Below, piece by piece: positions 62,006-64,000 of a DNA stretch of 64,000 nt. Below the pieces are notes generated by a model. It searched no databases. It saw nothing but the letters and a program-made list of their open reading frames with translations, and had not been told where the DNA came from. This DNA comes from Pseudomonas kermanshahensis (lineage in GTDB: Bacteria > Pseudomonadota > Gammaproteobacteria > Pseudomonadales > Pseudomonadaceae). Position numbers and translations under genes: made by a program. Numbering within the stretch: the stretch's first letter is position 1; each line of letters starts with the position of its first letter. The stretch is taken from assembly GCF_014269205.2 (NCBI RefSeq), contig NZ_JABWRY020000001.1:2108001-2172000 (forward strand), read 5' to 3'.

Positions 62006-64000
62006 ATGCTGACCGGTAGCTACTCCTCTTCGCTGGTGTTGATTTCGCTGTGCGTGGCGATCCTGGCGTCCTACACCGCCCTTGACCTGACCGGCCGTAT
62101 CGCGACGGCCAAGGGCAGGGCTGTGCACCTGTGGATGGGGGGCGGTGCGTTGGCCATGGGGGTCGGCGTGTGGTCGATGCACTTCATCGGCATGCTCGCG
62201 TTCAGCCTGCCCATTGACCTGGGCTACGACCTTGGCCTGACTGCGTTCTCGCTGTTGATTGCGGTGCTGTCGTCAGGCTTTGCCTTGTGGCTGGTAAGCC
62301 AGCCGAGCCTGCCCTGGCTGCAACTGGGCTTTGGCGCGTTGATTATGGGCGCGGGCATCAGTTGCATGCACTACACCGGTATGGCCGCGCTGCGCATGCT
62401 GCCGGGCATCGACTATGACCCTGCGCTGTTCGGCGCCTCGCTGATGATCGCCGTGGGCGCCTCGGCAGCGGCGTTGTGGATCGCGTTCCGCTTGCGCAAG
62501 CACACCCCTTACGTCCGGCAGATTCGTGGCCTGGCAGCAGTGATCATGGGCTTGGCCATCGTCGGCATGCACTACACCGGCATGGCCGCAGCCAATTTCC
62601 CCGAGGGCAGTTTCTGTGGTGCGCTGGCCGGTGGGCTGCAAGGCGACGGGCTGGTCTACCTGGTGTTGATCACCACCCTGGCAGTGCTGGCGGTAGCTTT
62701 GTTGACCTCGGTACTGGACGCACGTCTCGAAGCGCGCACGGCGGAACTGGCCCGCTCGCTGACCCTGGCCAACCAGGAACTGACCCAGCTGGCCCTGCAC
62801 GACACGCTCACCGACCTGCCCAACCGCACCTTGTTAGCCGACCGCATCGAGCAAGCCATCGCCAAGGTGGCGGAGCAGGGCGGTTGTTTTGCGCTGATGT
62901 TCATCGACCTGGATGGCTTCAAACCGGTCAACGATGCCTTTGGTCACCATGTCGGCGACTTGCTGCTCAAGGCCGTCGCGGCGCGCCTGCGCGGCCATTT
63001 ACACAGCCAGGACACGCTGGCGCGCATTGGTGGCGACGAGTTCGTGCTGCTGGTGGAGCTGCAGGAGCCCAACGATGCCATGGACGTGGCGGTCAAGCAG
63101 GTCAACCTGGTGTCGCGGCCGTTTCGCGTCGCCGAGCATGATTTGCAGCTCACGGCCAGCCTGGGGATCGTCTTGTACCCCGGCAATGGCCAGGATCAGC
63201 ACGAGTTGCTGCGCAATGCCGATGCCGCGATGTACCACGCCAAAAGCGCCGGTAAAAACGGCTACAGCTTCTTCGACGTGTCGATGAACAGCAACGCCCG
63301 GCAGCAATTGCAGTTATTGCAGGACCTGCGCCAGGCCCTGGAGCAGCGCCAGTTCCGCCTGCACTATCAGCCCAAGTTCGATGCCCAGGCCTGCCAGCCA
63401 ATCGGTGCCGAAGCGTTGCTGCGCTGGGAGCACCCACAGCAGGGCCTGCTGCTGCCTGACCGGTTCATCGGCCTGGCGGAAAAAACCGGCCTGATCATCC
63501 CGATTGGCGAGTGGGTGCTTGACGAAGCCTGCCGGCAGATGCGCCAGTGGCTGAACCAGGGCCACCAGGGGTGGCGTATGGCAGTCAACCTGTCGGCCAT
63601 CCAGTTTTGCCATGCGGGGCTGGTCGACAGCGTGGCCCGGGCCCTGCGCGAAAACGGCCTGCCGGCCAACTGCCTGACCCTGGAGATTACCGAGACCACC
63701 GCCATGCATGATGCCGATGCCAGCCTGACAGTGTTGCAGCGCCTGTCCGACATGGGCGTGGACTTGTCCATCGATGACTTCGGCACGGGCTATTCCAGCC
63801 TCATGTACCTGAAGCGACTGCCTGCCAACGAGCTGAAGATCGACCGGGGGTTTGTGCGTGACCTGGAGCAGGACAGCGATGACGCCGCGATCGTCTCGGC
63901 GATTGTCGCACTGGGCCAGGCGCTGGGCTTGCGCATCGTTGCCGAAGGGGTAGAGACGGACAAGCAACAAGACTTCCTCACCCGCCTGGGGTGCGATTCG
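62006..64000 (+). CDS. MHYT-GGDEF-EAL membrane signalling protein (partial, 3' end missing)
   Basis: 665 codons are present; the frame is open at the window edge. Residues about 1-245 form the MHYT sensor with three motifs (SMHFIGM near 57, CMHYTGM near 120, GMHYTGM near 187), thought to bind copper and sense gas or redox. GGDEF follows at about 275-435 with intact GGDEF (near 340). EAL starts at about 440 with intact GAEALLRW (near 467), and later the ETTAMHD and DDFGTGYSSL loops. Both c-di-GMP synthesis and breakdown could be active. It is homologous in layout to P. aeruginosa MHYT proteins such as MucR. Confidence 0.92.
   Translation, partial: MLTGSYSSSLVLISLCVAILASYTALDLTGRIATAKGRAVHLWMGGGALAMGVGVWSMHFIGMLAFSLPIDLGYDLGLTAFSLLIAVLSSGFALWLVSQPSLPWLQLGFGALIMGAGISCMHYTGMAALRMLPGIDYDPALFGASLMIAVGASAAALWIAFRLRKHTPYVRQIRGLAAVIMGLAIVGMHYTGMAAANFPEGSFCGALAGGLQGDGLVYLVLITTLAVLAVALLTSVLDARLEARTAELARSLTLANQELTQLALHDTLTDLPNRTLLADRIEQAIAKVAEQGGCFALMFIDLDGFKPVNDAFGHHVGDLLLKAVAARLRGHLHSQDTLARIGGDEFVLLVELQEPNDAMDVAVKQVNLVSRPFRVAEHDLQLTASLGIVLYPGNGQDQHELLRNADAAMYHAKSAGKNGYSFFDVSMNSNARQQLQLLQDLRQALEQRQFRLHYQPKFDAQACQPIGAEALLRWEHPQQGLLLPDRFIGLAEKTGLIIPIGEWVLDEACRQMRQWLNQGHQGWRMAVNLSAIQFCHAGLVDSVARALRENGLPANCLTLEITETTAMHDADASLTVLQRLSDMGVDLSIDDFGTGYSSLMYLKRLPANELKIDRGFVRDLEQDSDDAAIVSAIVALGQALGLRIVAEGVETDKQQDFLTRLGCDS

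Overview
The window is a GC-rich, densely packed bacterial chromosome segment that reads as a Pseudomonas putida-group genome. The grounds are gene content and order, OprD-type porins, HAAAP and BCCT carriers, a MuxABC-OpmB efflux operon, and many palindromic REP elements whose core (gcgggtaaacccgctcccac) is the one known from P. putida. The organism assignment is an inference; no rRNA marker lies in the window. No tRNA, rRNA, CRISPR array, transposase or prophage gene was seen.

Layout. (1) 1-3,333: the 3' part of an M24-fold protein whose metal and catalytic residues match the DMSP lyase DddP in spacing, facing a BCCT carrier, then two small hypothetical genes. (2) 3,389-4,030: a LysE exporter. 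(3) 4,049-15,484: an unusual IclR regulator fused to an SMP-30/gluconolactonase-like propeller. It is divergent, across a perfect palindrome, from a ten-gene run: RraA-type aldolase, SnoaL-like protein, ketoglutarate-semialdehyde-type dehydrogenase, Dabb protein, MFS carrier, uronate-dehydrogenase-like SDR, enolase-superfamily enzyme, aldose epimerase-like protein, OprD porin and esterase. It looks like a complete acid-sugar uptake and catabolic route of unknown substrate. (4) 15,624-22,264: an orphan solute-binding protein and a periplasmic molybdenum hydroxylase (2Fe-2S, Tat-exported Mo subunit, tri-haem cytochrome c) with XdhC and a MocA-like maturation pair.

(5) 22,518-33,642: mixed genes: OsmC-YcaO fusion, methyltransferase, lipoprotein, DUF2231-like protein plus PQQ-type sugar dehydrogenase, YdcZ-like protein, two LysR regulators, a quinone oxidoreductase, and small exported or membrane proteins. 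(6) 33,840-40,625: the glucarate/galactarate operon (kdgD, MFS, garD, KGSADH) with its FadR-type GntR regulator. A 19-bp palindrome in the operon promoter recurs as a half-site before the regulator gene. (7) 41,074-50,194: a D-lysine/D-amino-acid block (C26 peptidase, polar amino acid ABC transporter, D-amino acid dehydrogenase, RpiR regulator, dpkA, amaC). (8) 50,435-52,384: a serine-type permease and tpx. (9) 52,587-61,541: the RND pump operon. (10) 62,006-end: an MHYT-GGDEF-EAL protein, cut by the window edge.

The unifying theme is uptake and oxidation of acid sugars, aldehydes and D-amino acids. Two paralogous semialdehyde dehydrogenases (regions 3 and 6) suggest that both sugar-acid routes end at 2-oxoglutarate. 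Intergenic regions are strongly marked by REP doublets of at least two sequence families, including one nested 228-bp structure.
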